Source: Streptomyces sp. ASQP_92 (GTDB lineage Bacteria > Actinomycetota > Actinomycetes > Streptomycetales > Streptomycetaceae). From it: DNA of 64,000 bases. Location of the stretch: the NCBI RefSeq assembly GCF_025399895.1, contig NZ_JAODUA010000010.1:62001-126000 (forward strand), in the 5' to 3' direction. Shown here piece after piece: positions 50,006 through 57,667 of this stretch. Position 1 is the first letter of the stretch, and the number at the start of each line of letters is the position of its first letter. Position numbers and translations under genes: made by a program. Under the pieces are notes generated by a model that ran no database searches, had not been told where the DNA came from, and saw only the letters and a list, made by a program, of their open reading frames with translations.

Positions 50006-50854
50006 TCACTCCAGCGCGTCGATGGCGGCGGTGATCAAAGACCGGGCCTCGGCGCCGTGCACGGCGAGTTTGGCGAATTCGCCGAACGCTTTGACGTACT
50101 GCCCGACCTCGGAGGGCGCGGTCACGTTCACCTGTGCCGTCAGTAGCTCGACCTGGGCCTGTTGCTCGTCGTAGATGCTGAACGTCTCGATCATCCACAT
50201 GCGGCGTTCGGCGGTGAAGGGGATCACGCCCAGAGACACGGACGGAAGTGCCATGGCCGAGAGCAAGTAGCCCAACTGCCCTGCCATCGCCTCGGCGTCG
50301 CCCACGCGGTGACGGAGAGCCGCCTCTTCGACCAGCAGGGCGAAGCGATGGTTTCCTTCGCGGATCACGCGCGAGCGGTCCAGCCGGGCCGCCACCGCTT
50401 CGGACACATCGTTCGGGGCGTCGCGGAACGCGGTGATGGATCCGAGCAACGCACGTGCGTAGCCGTCCGTTTGCAGCAGTCCCGGAACGACGTTGGAGCA
50501 GTAGATCCGAAACAACCGGGTGCGCTCGAAGAGGGGGACGTACGACTCCTGGAGCCGACGCAAACCGGTGCGTTGGAGCCGTCGCCATTCGACGTACATG
50601 TTGTCTGCCGAGCGGGAGGCCGCGATCAGGTCCGCGGCCAGCCCGTCGGCATCACAAGCCCGGCACCATGCTCGGATGTCGTCATCGGACGGGGGCGTTA
50701 CGGCGTTCTCGAGGCGGGAGACCTTGGACTTGTACCAACCTGTGCGATCGGCGATGTCGGTGGCGGTCAGGTTCGCATCCCTGCGGAGCTCCCGTAGCCG
50801 GTCAGCGACCCTCTTGCGGGCAGACTGGACACTTGAGGACGGCGACGTGGGCAT
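50006..50854 (-). CDS. XRE regulator with DUF5753 domain (Scr1-family)
   Basis: 282 aa. The N-terminal HTH (about 13-70) is RVADRLRELRRDANLTATDIADRTGWYKSKVSRLENAVTPPSDDDIRAWC. The DUF5753 domain (about 95-275) includes YCSNVVPGLLQTDGYARALL and LLVEEAALRHRVGD. It is one of the large streptomycete family of developmental or antitoxin-like regulators that act with small partner proteins. It lies 15 bp downstream of DUF6879 on the same strand. Base composition of the cassette appears lower in GC than its neighbours, which hints at transfer. Role of this copy unknown. Confidence 0.9.
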   Translation of the reverse strand: MPTSPSSSVQSARKRVADRLRELRRDANLTATDIADRTGWYKSKVSRLENAVTPPSDDDIRAWCRACDADGLAADLIAASRSADNMYVEWRRLQRTGLRRLQESYVPLFERTRLFRIYCSNVVPGLLQTDGYARALLGSITAFRDAPNDVSEAVAARLDRSRVIREGNHRFALLVEEAALRHRVGDAEAMAGQLGYLLSAMALPSVSLGVIPFTAERRMWMIETFSIYDEQQAQVELLTAQVNVTAPSEVGQYVKAFGEFAKLAVHGAEARSLITAAIDALE

Positions 50855-50869
50855 GTGCTGTGGTGGCCG

Positions 50870-51394
50870 TCAAACCCGGTATTCGGCGTGCGGCGTCGCC
50901 CTGCTCCAGACGCTCTGGAAAGCGTCAGCGCACAGCTTGGCCACGGCGGGTTCGTCGGATACCTCGTCGCCCAGGTAAGCCCCGTCGCCCGCGAAGTAGC
51001 CGAACCTGACGAGATGGTCGTCGAACAGCCAGAAGTCGTTGCCGGGCAGTGCCAGGTCCGAGGCCTTGCGGCGGGGCAGCCACCGAACCTCTTCGCCGGC
51101 CGCCACATTGGTGAACGTGCCGTCGTAGAGGTACTTCGTGTACTCGCTGACCGGTTCCGAGACGATTCGGGCACGCCGGATGACAACACCCCGGGCGACG
51201 GTTTCAGCGACCATGTCGAGCCACGGCCGCCACCATGACGCACGGTCGTCCGGGTCGGGACGGTGCCCCGCCTTCCACGCCGCGACGCGGGGTGCCTCGT
51301 CCGGGTCGTCATAGTGGTCCCGCATCTCAAGATGCAGGGCCGAGTGCTGACAACCCGCCAACAACTCAGCGAACGGCGGCGCGCTCCGCCACAT
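50870..51394 (-). CDS. DUF6879 family protein
   Basis: 174 aa from ATG 51394, which has AGGGAGG 6 bp upstream; a GTG one codon earlier is too close to that site. Trp-rich, acidic, and cytoplasmic: MWRSAPPFAELLAGCQHSALHLEMRDHY, then RRARIVSEPVSEYTKYLYD and NDFWLFDDHLVRFGYFAGDG. These match the DUF6879 family found beside XRE/DUF5753 regulators in Streptomyces. Likely partner (antitoxin- or anti-sigma-like) of the downstream XRE protein, but no activity is proven. It overlaps the upstream small gene by 29 bp. Confidence 0.85.
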   Translation of the reverse strand: MWRSAPPFAELLAGCQHSALHLEMRDHYDDPDEAPRVAAWKAGHRPDPDDRASWWRPWLDMVAETVARGVVIRRARIVSEPVSEYTKYLYDGTFTNVAAGEEVRWLPRRKASDLALPGNDFWLFDDHLVRFGYFAGDGAYLGDEVSDEPAVAKLCADAFQSVWSRATPHAEYRV

Positions 51395-51608
51395 CACATG
51401 CCTCCCTGATAGCGGCCACCATGCTCAGCGGCAGCCGTACCACCGATTCGTATGCGGGAACGGGTCCGGTCACCAGGCACTCGGTCAACGTGTGCTCGTC
51501 AGCCGTGCGGCCCTGGAACACCAACTCATGGGTCTCTTCGTCCACCCACGCCGTGGGACAGTTCGCCCCATCCGTGTTCGGATCTTTCGCGATGAACCGT
51601 AGTGCCAT
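51366..51608 (-). CDS. Small hypothetical protein heading the DUF6879/XRE cassette
   Basis: 80 aa, ATG 51608 with GGAGGAGCC directly upstream (strong). The sequence is beta-strand rich (MALRFIAKDPNTDGANCPTA, ETHELVFQGRTADEHTLTE) with a C-terminal helix (MVAAIREACDVAERA). No signal peptide. It resembles, in size and position, the small genes that head other DUF6879 cassettes. Function unknown. Its 3' end overlaps DUF6879, indicating translational coupling. Confidence 0.75.
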   Translation of the reverse strand: MALRFIAKDPNTDGANCPTAWVDEETHELVFQGRTADEHTLTECLVTGPVPAYESVVRLPLSMVAAIREACDVAERAAVR

Positions 51609-51766
51609 GGCTCCTCCAGCCCGGTGCGGTTCCACATGGTTCTATGACCATCGCCCGGACTCGCCGAGAGCGTCAAGGGGGCCTGCACTCGGTCATTTGA
51701 GCCCGCAGCGCTTGGTGACGGAAGCACCCCGTCACGAGCGGAGCGGGTGGGAACGGCCACCCGGGT

Positions 51767-52849
51767 CTACTGGCCCGGAGGCGACCCCGTGCTTTCTCGG
51801 GGCTGCAACCGCGGCAGTGGGTCCTGGAGTTGGCGGGGGGCGCTGCCGTCGAGGAGGGCCAGGAGTTCGGAGGCGGCGCGGCCGCCGAACTCGTCCGCCT
51901 TGCGGACCAGCGCGGTCAGTTGGGGATGCAGCGTGTGGCAGATCGGGGAGTCCTCCCAGGACACCACCGAGACGTCCCTCGGGATCAGCAGCCCCCGCTC
52001 CGCCGCCACGCTGACCGCCGCCACCGCCATCACCTCGTTGTCGCAGATGAGGGCGGTCGGCGGGGCCGGCGCCGAGAACAGGCGGCGGGCCGCCTTGGCG
52101 CCCTGGCGGTCCGTGAAGTCCGTGGTCACGGAGACCGCGTGATCGAGGCCGAGCCGCCGCGCCGCCGCACGCAGCGAGGCGATCCGGCGAGCCGTGTGGG
52201 CGAAGCCCGGCGTACCCGCGATGTGGCCGATGCGGCGGTGGCCGAGGCCGTACAGATGACGGACGATCAGGTCCATCGCCCCGGAGTCGTCGGCCCAGAT
52301 GTTGGACAGCCTTGCCTGGCGGGGGAGTTGGGGCGCGCCCGGATTGCCCGGCGCCTCCATTCCGCCGATGATCACGGCCGGCAGGCCGAGTACCGCGAGG
52401 GTCTCGGGCCGGGGGTCCGAGACCCGGGGATCGACCACGATCACCCCGTCGACCCGCCGCTGCGCCCACCAGCGCCGGTACAGCTCGCACTCCGCCTGGA
52501 CGTCGTCGACCATCTGGAAGACCAGCGCCTGGTCGCGCGGCGCGAGGCTCGCCTGGATGCCCGAGACGAGCTGGAGGAAGAAGGACTCCCCGCCCAGGCT
52601 GTCGGCCGGGCGGGCCAGCACCATGCCCACCGCGCCCGCGTTCTCTCCCGAGAGCGCCCGCGCCGCCGAGCTGGGCCGCCAGCCGAGCCGGTCCGCGACC
52701 CGTATGACCCGCCGACGGGTCGCGTCGGACACCCCCGGGCGGTCGTTGAGCGCGAAGGAGACGGCGCTGGTGGAGACGCCGGCCTCTCTGGCCACGTCCT
52801 TCATCGTCGGGCGGCGGGGTGGCGGCGCATCGCTTTCGATCTCGCTCAT
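51767..52849 (-). CDS. LacI family repressor of the N-glycan locus
   Basis: 360 aa. The N-terminal HTH is TMKDVAREAGVSTSAVSFALN, followed by the hinge helix SSAARALSGE and a periplasmic-binding-protein-like core (about 75-345) with LICDNEVMAVAAV and VSVVSWEDSPICH. Divergent from the sugar-binding lipoprotein gene. The inverted repeat 52877-52905 next to its start is the likely operator, giving control of itself and the whole 53-62.7 kb operon. The inducer should be an imported glycan or a breakdown product, by inference from the enzymes encoded. Confidence 0.92.
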   Translation of the reverse strand: MSEIESDAPPPRRPTMKDVAREAGVSTSAVSFALNDRPGVSDATRRRVIRVADRLGWRPSSAARALSGENAGAVGMVLARPADSLGGESFFLQLVSGIQASLAPRDQALVFQMVDDVQAECELYRRWWAQRRVDGVIVVDPRVSDPRPETLAVLGLPAVIIGGMEAPGNPGAPQLPRQARLSNIWADDSGAMDLIVRHLYGLGHRRIGHIAGTPGFAHTARRIASLRAAARRLGLDHAVSVTTDFTDRQGAKAARRLFSAPAPPTALICDNEVMAVAAVSVAAERGLLIPRDVSVVSWEDSPICHTLHPQLTALVRKADEFGGRAASELLALLDGSAPRQLQDPLPRLQPRESTGSPPGQ

Positions 52850-52876
52850 GAGGGGATGCTAACGCGCGTTGGTAAC

Positions 52877-52905
52877 GCGGTTTAGTTCCCTTCTGACTAA
52901 ACCGC
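52877..52905. promoter_or_regulatory. LacI operator candidate with additional TTTAGT half-sites
   Basis: GCGGTTTAGT (52877-52886) and ACTAAACCGC (52896-52905) are perfect inverted arms around 9 bp. A further palindrome GGACT-TT-AGTCC (52928-52939) and TTTAG half-sites near 52944 and 52973 lie beyond it. The AT-rich TTTAGT word is rare elsewhere here, so multiple repressor contacts are plausible. Confidence 0.6.
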
Positions 52906-53064
52906 CTTAGTTGACCTGCAAGATTAGGGACTTTAGTCCTTTTTAGCGGCTCCCACCTGCGGGTTTAGTGAATGCTGGCACTTATTCGGTATTGACGTCC
53001 AATTCCTAGGCGCTGCATGGTGTGCGGCAACGTCATCGGGACGAGGCGAAGGAGTCAGCCACTC

Positions 53065-54360
53065 ATGTCCATTCATCGCAGTGTCGCGATCCGGACGGCC
53101 GTAGGTCTCGGCGCAACCCTCTCGCTCACCCTGCTCACCGCGTGCGGTGGCGGCGGGGGCGGCAAGGGCTCGGCCACCGACGGAAAGATCGAGGGCGAGA
53201 TCAAGTTCCAGACCTGGAACCTCCGTGCCAACTTCAAGGACTACTTCGAAGGCGTCATCAAGGACTTCGAGAAGGCGAACCCCGGCGCCAAGGTGAAGTG
53301 GGTGGACCAGCCCGCCGACAACTACGCCGACAAGCTGAGCGCCGACGCCACCGCCGGTACCCTCCCCGATGTCGTGAACCTCTCCCCGGACCTCGCCTAT
53401 CCGCTGGCCAAGGCCGGCACCCTGCTCAACCTGGACAAGGACAAGGTCGCCGCGAAGTTCAGGCCCGAGTACCTGGACGGCGCCTGGCACGGCTTCGACA
53501 TGCCGGGCCTCGACGGCTCGTACGCCCTCCCGTGGTATCTCAACACCGGCCCGCTCTTCTACAACAAGGCCATGTTCAAGGACGCCGGACTCGACGCCGA
53601 CAAGGCCCCGAAGACCTTCGACGAACTCTTCGCGGACGCGGCCCAGTTGGGCCAGAAGGGCAAGGCGACCCTCGCGCAGCCGCCGACCGTCGAGGACTTC
53701 GGGCGCTACGGCGTGGAGATCATGAGCAAGGGCGGCACGAAGTTCACCTTCAACGACGCCAAGGGCGTCGAGTTCCTGACGAAGTATCAGACCATGTTCA
53801 AGGAGGGCGGGCTGCACAAGCAGGCACTGACCCTCACCGGCGAGACGGCCGGGCAGAAGTTCCTCCAGCAGGAGGTCGCCATGAACCCGGGCAGCGCCCA
53901 CGACCTGGAAACCTTCAAGAAGACCGCCCCGTCGCTCTACAGCAGCCTCGGCATCACCGACGTACCGACCAACACCGGCAAGCAGAACATGTACTTGCAG
54001 GGCCTCTCGGTCAACGCGCAGAGCAAGAACGCCGCGACCGCGCTCGCCTTCGCCCACTTCGTCACGGACCAGAAGAACCAGGAGGACTTCGGCCACAAGG
54101 TCGCCGTCTTCCCCAGCACCAAGGGCTCCCTCGACAAGGAGTACTGGACGAAGTCCGACGGCAGCGAGGAGGGCAAGATCCGGGTCGCCTCGGCCAAGAT
54201 GCTGCCGACCGCCGTCAACTACACGCCGGTGCTGTTCAGCGACGAGATGAAGACGATCCTGCGCAACGAGATCGCCAAGTGCCTCCAGGGCAAGGAGTCC
54301 CCGAAGGAGGCCCTGGACAGTGCGGCCGGCCAGATGACCAAGCTGATCCAGCAGAAGTGA
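53065..54360 (+). CDS. Glycan ABC transporter substrate-binding lipoprotein
   Basis: 431 aa, ATG 53065 with AAGGAG upstream. Lipoprotein signal with lipobox LTAC (in LTLLTACGGGG). MalE-like solute-binding fold (FQTWNLRANFKDYFEGVIKDFEKANPGAKVKWVDQPADNYADKL). First gene of an operon with two permeases and three glycosidases. The GH85 downstream would release high-mannose glycans, so this receptor probably binds those. Specificity is inferred from the operon. Confidence 0.92.
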   Translation: MSIHRSVAIRTAVGLGATLSLTLLTACGGGGGGKGSATDGKIEGEIKFQTWNLRANFKDYFEGVIKDFEKANPGAKVKWVDQPADNYADKLSADATAGTLPDVVNLSPDLAYPLAKAGTLLNLDKDKVAAKFRPEYLDGAWHGFDMPGLDGSYALPWYLNTGPLFYNKAMFKDAGLDADKAPKTFDELFADAAQLGQKGKATLAQPPTVEDFGRYGVEIMSKGGTKFTFNDAKGVEFLTKYQTMFKEGGLHKQALTLTGETAGQKFLQQEVAMNPGSAHDLETFKKTAPSLYSSLGITDVPTNTGKQNMYLQGLSVNAQSKNAATALAFAHFVTDQKNQEDFGHKVAVFPSTKGSLDKEYWTKSDGSEEGKIRVASAKMLPTAVNYTPVLFSDEMKTILRNEIAKCLQGKESPKEALDSAAGQMTKLIQQK

Positions 54361-54372
54361 CCCGGTGATCGA

Positions 54373-54488
54373 GACATGCGCACCGCACATCCGAACGCTC
54401 GGTCCCGGCGGGACATGAGCGCCGCACACCCGATCCGGCGGTCCCGGCGCGATATGAGCGCCGCACACCCGATCCGGCGGTCCCGGCG
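54373..54488. repeat. Three 39-bp tandem repeats between binding protein and permease
   Basis: Units at 54373-54411, 54412-54450 and 54451-54488. Units 2 and 3 differ at one or two bases; unit 1 is more diverged. Each begins GA(C/T)ATGMGC and ends GGTCCCGGCG. The permease ATG follows immediately (GATGAGCACC), so the permease start looks like the beginning of a fourth, diverged unit. 39 bp is 13 codons. No ribosome site is apparent for the permease. Confidence 0.85.
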
Positions 54489-55448
54489 ATGAGCACCTCC
54501 CCTTCGACCGTCGCCGTCAAGGGGGCCGCGAGCCGCCCGCGCACCGTGGCCCCCGGCCGGCGCGCGGGCCGTGCCGCCGGACGTACGCACCGGGCGTTCA
54601 GCCCCTGGCTGTTCCTGGCGCCGGGCCTTGCGATCACCCTCGCCTTCAACCTCTACCCGTTCCTCGCCACGGTGTGGAAGTCGTTCACCGACGCCCGCAC
54701 CCTCACCCCCGGTACCTTCGTCGGCCTCGACAACTTCACGGCGCTCCTGCACGACGACCAGTTCTGGGTCGCCCTGCGCAACAGCGCGCTGTACGTGGTC
54801 CTGGTCGTGCCCTGTCTGGTGTTCCTGCCGCTGCTCCTCGCCCTTCTGGTGCAGCGGCACATCCCCGGCATCGCGTTCTTCCGGTCCGCCTACTACACGC
54901 CCGTCGTGGCGTCCGTGGTCGTCGTCGCCCTGATGTGGGTGTGGATGCTGGACGACCGGGGCTTCATCAACGGCGTGCTGCACATGGTCGGCGTCGACCC
55001 GGTGCCGTTCCTGTCCAACCAGTGGCTGCTGCTGCTCAGTTCCATGGCCCTGACCGTGTGGAAGGGCCTCGGCTACTACATGATCATTTACTTGGCGGCG
55101 CTCGCGAACGTACCGAAGGAACTGCACGAGGCCGCCGAGGTGGACGGCGCCGGGCCGATCCGGCGCTTCGTCTCCATCACCATGCCGTCCGTGCGCTCCA
55201 CGATGGTCCTGGTCGGCGCGCTCTCCTCGGTCTCCGCCTTCAAGGTCTTCACCGAGGTCTTCATGATCGCCGGACCGACGGGCGGACCCGGCGGCGCCGA
55301 CACCACCCTGGTCATGCTCATCCAGCGGGCCGGCACCGGCCTCCAGGGCCGCACCGGCTACGCCTCCGCCATGTCGATCGTGCTGTTCCTGCTGACCCTG
55401 GTCCTGATGCTCCTCGTGCTGCGGGCCGACCGGAAGGACAAGGACTGA
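54489..55448 (+). CDS. Glycan ABC transporter permease 1 (MalF-type)
   Basis: 319-aa permease with a basic N-terminus and six predicted TM helices. EAA loop: ELHEAAEVDGAGPIRRFVSITMPSVR. ATG 54489 directly abuts the 39-bp repeats. Stop overlaps the next permease start (TGATG). No ATPase in the locus; a shared MsiK-type ATPase is expected. Confidence 0.92.
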   Translation: MSTSPSTVAVKGAASRPRTVAPGRRAGRAAGRTHRAFSPWLFLAPGLAITLAFNLYPFLATVWKSFTDARTLTPGTFVGLDNFTALLHDDQFWVALRNSALYVVLVVPCLVFLPLLLALLVQRHIPGIAFFRSAYYTPVVASVVVVALMWVWMLDDRGFINGVLHMVGVDPVPFLSNQWLLLLSSMALTVWKGLGYYMIIYLAALANVPKELHEAAEVDGAGPIRRFVSITMPSVRSTMVLVGALSSVSAFKVFTEVFMIAGPTGGPGGADTTLVMLIQRAGTGLQGRTGYASAMSIVLFLLTLVLMLLVLRADRKDKD

Positions 55449-56350
55449 TGGCCGCCGCCACCCACGCCGCTGCCCCCGCCCCCGCCCCCGCGACCCCCGC
55501 CTCCGGCGGCCGGCCCCGCCGCACCCGGTCCCCGCGCTGGCGCACGGCCCTGCGGTACGCGGCTCTCCTCGCCGTGCTGCTGATCATGATCGGGCCGTTC
55601 CTGTGGCAGCTCTCCACCTCGTTCAAGGGCACCACCGAGGACATCTACACCTCGCCGCCCCGGCTGCTGCCCGCCCACCCCACCTTCGCGAACTACGGTC
55701 ACGTCGCCGACACCATCCCGGTCTGGGACTTCGTCCTGAACTCGGTGAAGGTGGCCGTCAGCAACGTCGCGACCAACGTGGTCGGCGCCGCGATGGCCGG
55801 ATACGCCCTCGCGCGGCTGCGCTTCCGGGGCAGGGGAGCCGCCGGGATCGTGTTCGTCCTGGCCCTCCTGGTGCCGATGGAAGCGACCATGCTGGCCCAG
55901 TTCGCGACCATGCGGAGCCTGGAACTCAACAACACCCTGGTCGCCGTGGTGCTGCCCGGCTGCATCGGCGCGATGAACGTGCTCCTGATGCGCAACGCCT
56001 TCGGCACCATCCCGTACGAGATCGAAGAGGCGGCCATCGTCGACGGCGCCAACGTCTGGCAGCGCTTCACCCGCATCGCGCTGCCCGCCGTCAAGGGCAC
56101 CCTCGCGGTCGTCGCGATCTTCTCCTTCATGGGCGCCTGGGACGACTTCCTGTGGCCCCTGATCGTGCTGTCCGACTCGGACCACTTCACGCTGACCGTG
56201 GGCCTGAACTTCCTGCACGGCACGTTCTCCAACGACCAGCGCGTCGTCGCCGCGGGCACCATCATCGCCGTCGCCCCGCTGATCGTGATGTTCGCCTGCC
56301 TCCAGCGGTTCTTCTTCCGCGGCGTCGGCGAGGGCGCCGTCAAGGGCTGA
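55448..56350 (+). CDS. Glycan ABC transporter permease 2 (MalG-type)
   Basis: 300-aa permease. It has an Ala/Pro-rich N-terminal tail, six predicted TM helices, and the EAA loop EIEEAAIVDGANVWQRFTRIALPAVKG. Start overlaps the preceding stop. Followed after 59 bp by the GH5-like gene in the same operon. Confidence 0.92.
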   Translation: MAAATHAAAPAPAPATPASGGRPRRTRSPRWRTALRYAALLAVLLIMIGPFLWQLSTSFKGTTEDIYTSPPRLLPAHPTFANYGHVADTIPVWDFVLNSVKVAVSNVATNVVGAAMAGYALARLRFRGRGAAGIVFVLALLVPMEATMLAQFATMRSLELNNTLVAVVLPGCIGAMNVLLMRNAFGTIPYEIEEAAIVDGANVWQRFTRIALPAVKGTLAVVAIFSFMGAWDDFLWPLIVLSDSDHFTLTVGLNFLHGTFSNDQRVVAAGTIIAVAPLIVMFACLQRFFFRGVGEGAVKG

Positions 56351-56409
56351 AGCGCGCCCGGCCGACGACGTCAACTCCCCTTCCGCAGAACGACCTTGGA
56401 GTTCACCCC

Positions 56410-57645
56410 ATGGCAGCCCCGCGCTTCGGCGTCAACTACACGCCCAGCCAAGGCTGGTTCCACCACTGGCTCGACTACGACCCGGGCGCGGTGCGGGCCG
56501 ACCTCGACTCGATCGCCGCGCTCGGCCTCGACCACATACGGGTCTTCCCGCTGTGGCCCTACTTCCAGCCCAACCGCACCCTCATACGGCCCCGCGCGGT
56601 CGAGCACCTCCTCGACCTCGCCGACGCGGCCGCCGAGCGCGGCCTGGACGTCAACGTCGACGGACTCCAGGGGCATCTGTCGAGCTTCGACTTCCTGCCC
56701 GCCTGGACCAGGACCTGGCACCGGCGCAACCTGTTCACCCACCCCGACGTCGTCGAGGGGCAGGCCGTCTACCTGCGCACCCTGGCTGCCGCCCTCGCCG
56801 ACCGGCCCAACTTCATCGGGATGACCCTCGGCAACGAGATCAACCAGTTCTCCGCCGGCCCCCACCCCGACCCCGACCGGGCCACCGAGGCCGAGGCCGA
56901 CCACTGGCTCGGGCGGATGCTGGCGGCCTGCGAGGCGGGCGCCCCCGGCAAGCTGCACCTGCACGCCGAGTACGACGCGTGCTGGTACCAGGACGACATG
57001 CCGTTCACCCCCGCCCAGGCCGCCCGGCGCGGCGCGGTGACCGCGGTGCACTCCTGGGTCTTCAACGGCACCGCGCAGCGCCACGGCCGCCACTCGGTGC
57101 CCAGTGAGCACCACGCCGCCTATCTCGTCGAGCTGTCCAAGGCGTGGGCCGACGATCCGCGCCGCCCGGTCTGGCTCCAGGAGGTCGGCGCCCCGGCGCC
57201 GCTCGTACCGCCCGCGCACGCCGCCGCGTTCACCGAGGCGACCGTCGACAACGCCCTGGACTGCCCCGACCTGTGGGGCATCACCTGGTGGTGCTCCCAC
57301 GACGTCTCGCGCGAGCTGGCCGACTTCCCCGAACTCGAATACGGGCTCGGCCTGTTGACCAACGACCGGCGCCCCAAGGACACCGCCCGGGTGCTCGCCG
57401 GGGCCGCGGCCGCCGTCCGCACCTCGGGCCGCACGCCCGCCCCCCGCACTACCGCCCTGGTCGTGCCCGACGACCCCGCGGCCCGCTCCCGGTGCGCCCC
57501 CGGCGGCGCCGTCTTCGAGGCGTTCTTCCGGCTCACCGCCGACGGCGCCCGCCCCACCACCGTCCTCGCGAGCCGCGCCGACGACACCGCGCACCTCGCG
57601 GCCCGCGGCATCACCGACGTCGTCACCCCCGACCAGGTCCGGTAA
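56410..57645 (+). CDS. GH5_18-like beta-mannosidase (N-glycan core type)
   Basis: 411 aa, no signal peptide, so cytoplasmic. It begins RFGVNYTPSQGWFHHWLDYD, with HIRVFPLWPYFQPNRTLIR and DGLQGHLSSFDFLPAW, closely resembling GH5 subfamily 18. That subfamily includes bifidobacterial enzymes that cleave Man-beta-1,4-GlcNAc from N-glycan cores. Acid/base E143 is in TLGNEINQFS; nucleophile E258 is in WLQEVGAPAP. The C-terminal 90 or so residues are a beta-sandwich-like tail. ATG 56410 has TTGGAG upstream. In this locus it would finish the glycan after the alpha-mannosidase. Subfamily assignment is by eye. Confidence 0.82.
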   Translation: MAAPRFGVNYTPSQGWFHHWLDYDPGAVRADLDSIAALGLDHIRVFPLWPYFQPNRTLIRPRAVEHLLDLADAAAERGLDVNVDGLQGHLSSFDFLPAWTRTWHRRNLFTHPDVVEGQAVYLRTLAAALADRPNFIGMTLGNEINQFSAGPHPDPDRATEAEADHWLGRMLAACEAGAPGKLHLHAEYDACWYQDDMPFTPAQAARRGAVTAVHSWVFNGTAQRHGRHSVPSEHHAAYLVELSKAWADDPRRPVWLQEVGAPAPLVPPAHAAAFTEATVDNALDCPDLWGITWWCSHDVSRELADFPELEYGLGLLTNDRRPKDTARVLAGAAAAVRTSGRTPAPRTTALVVPDDPAARSRCAPGGAVFEAFFRLTADGARPTTVLASRADDTAHLAARGITDVVTPDQVR

Positions 57646-57667
57646 CGCTCCCTCCAGGAGGCTCCCC

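Noticed and set aside
54361..54488. Small peptide gene in the 39-bp repeats
   Set aside because: ATG codons recur in each unit but none has a ribosome site, and the product would be only a repeated 13-mer.
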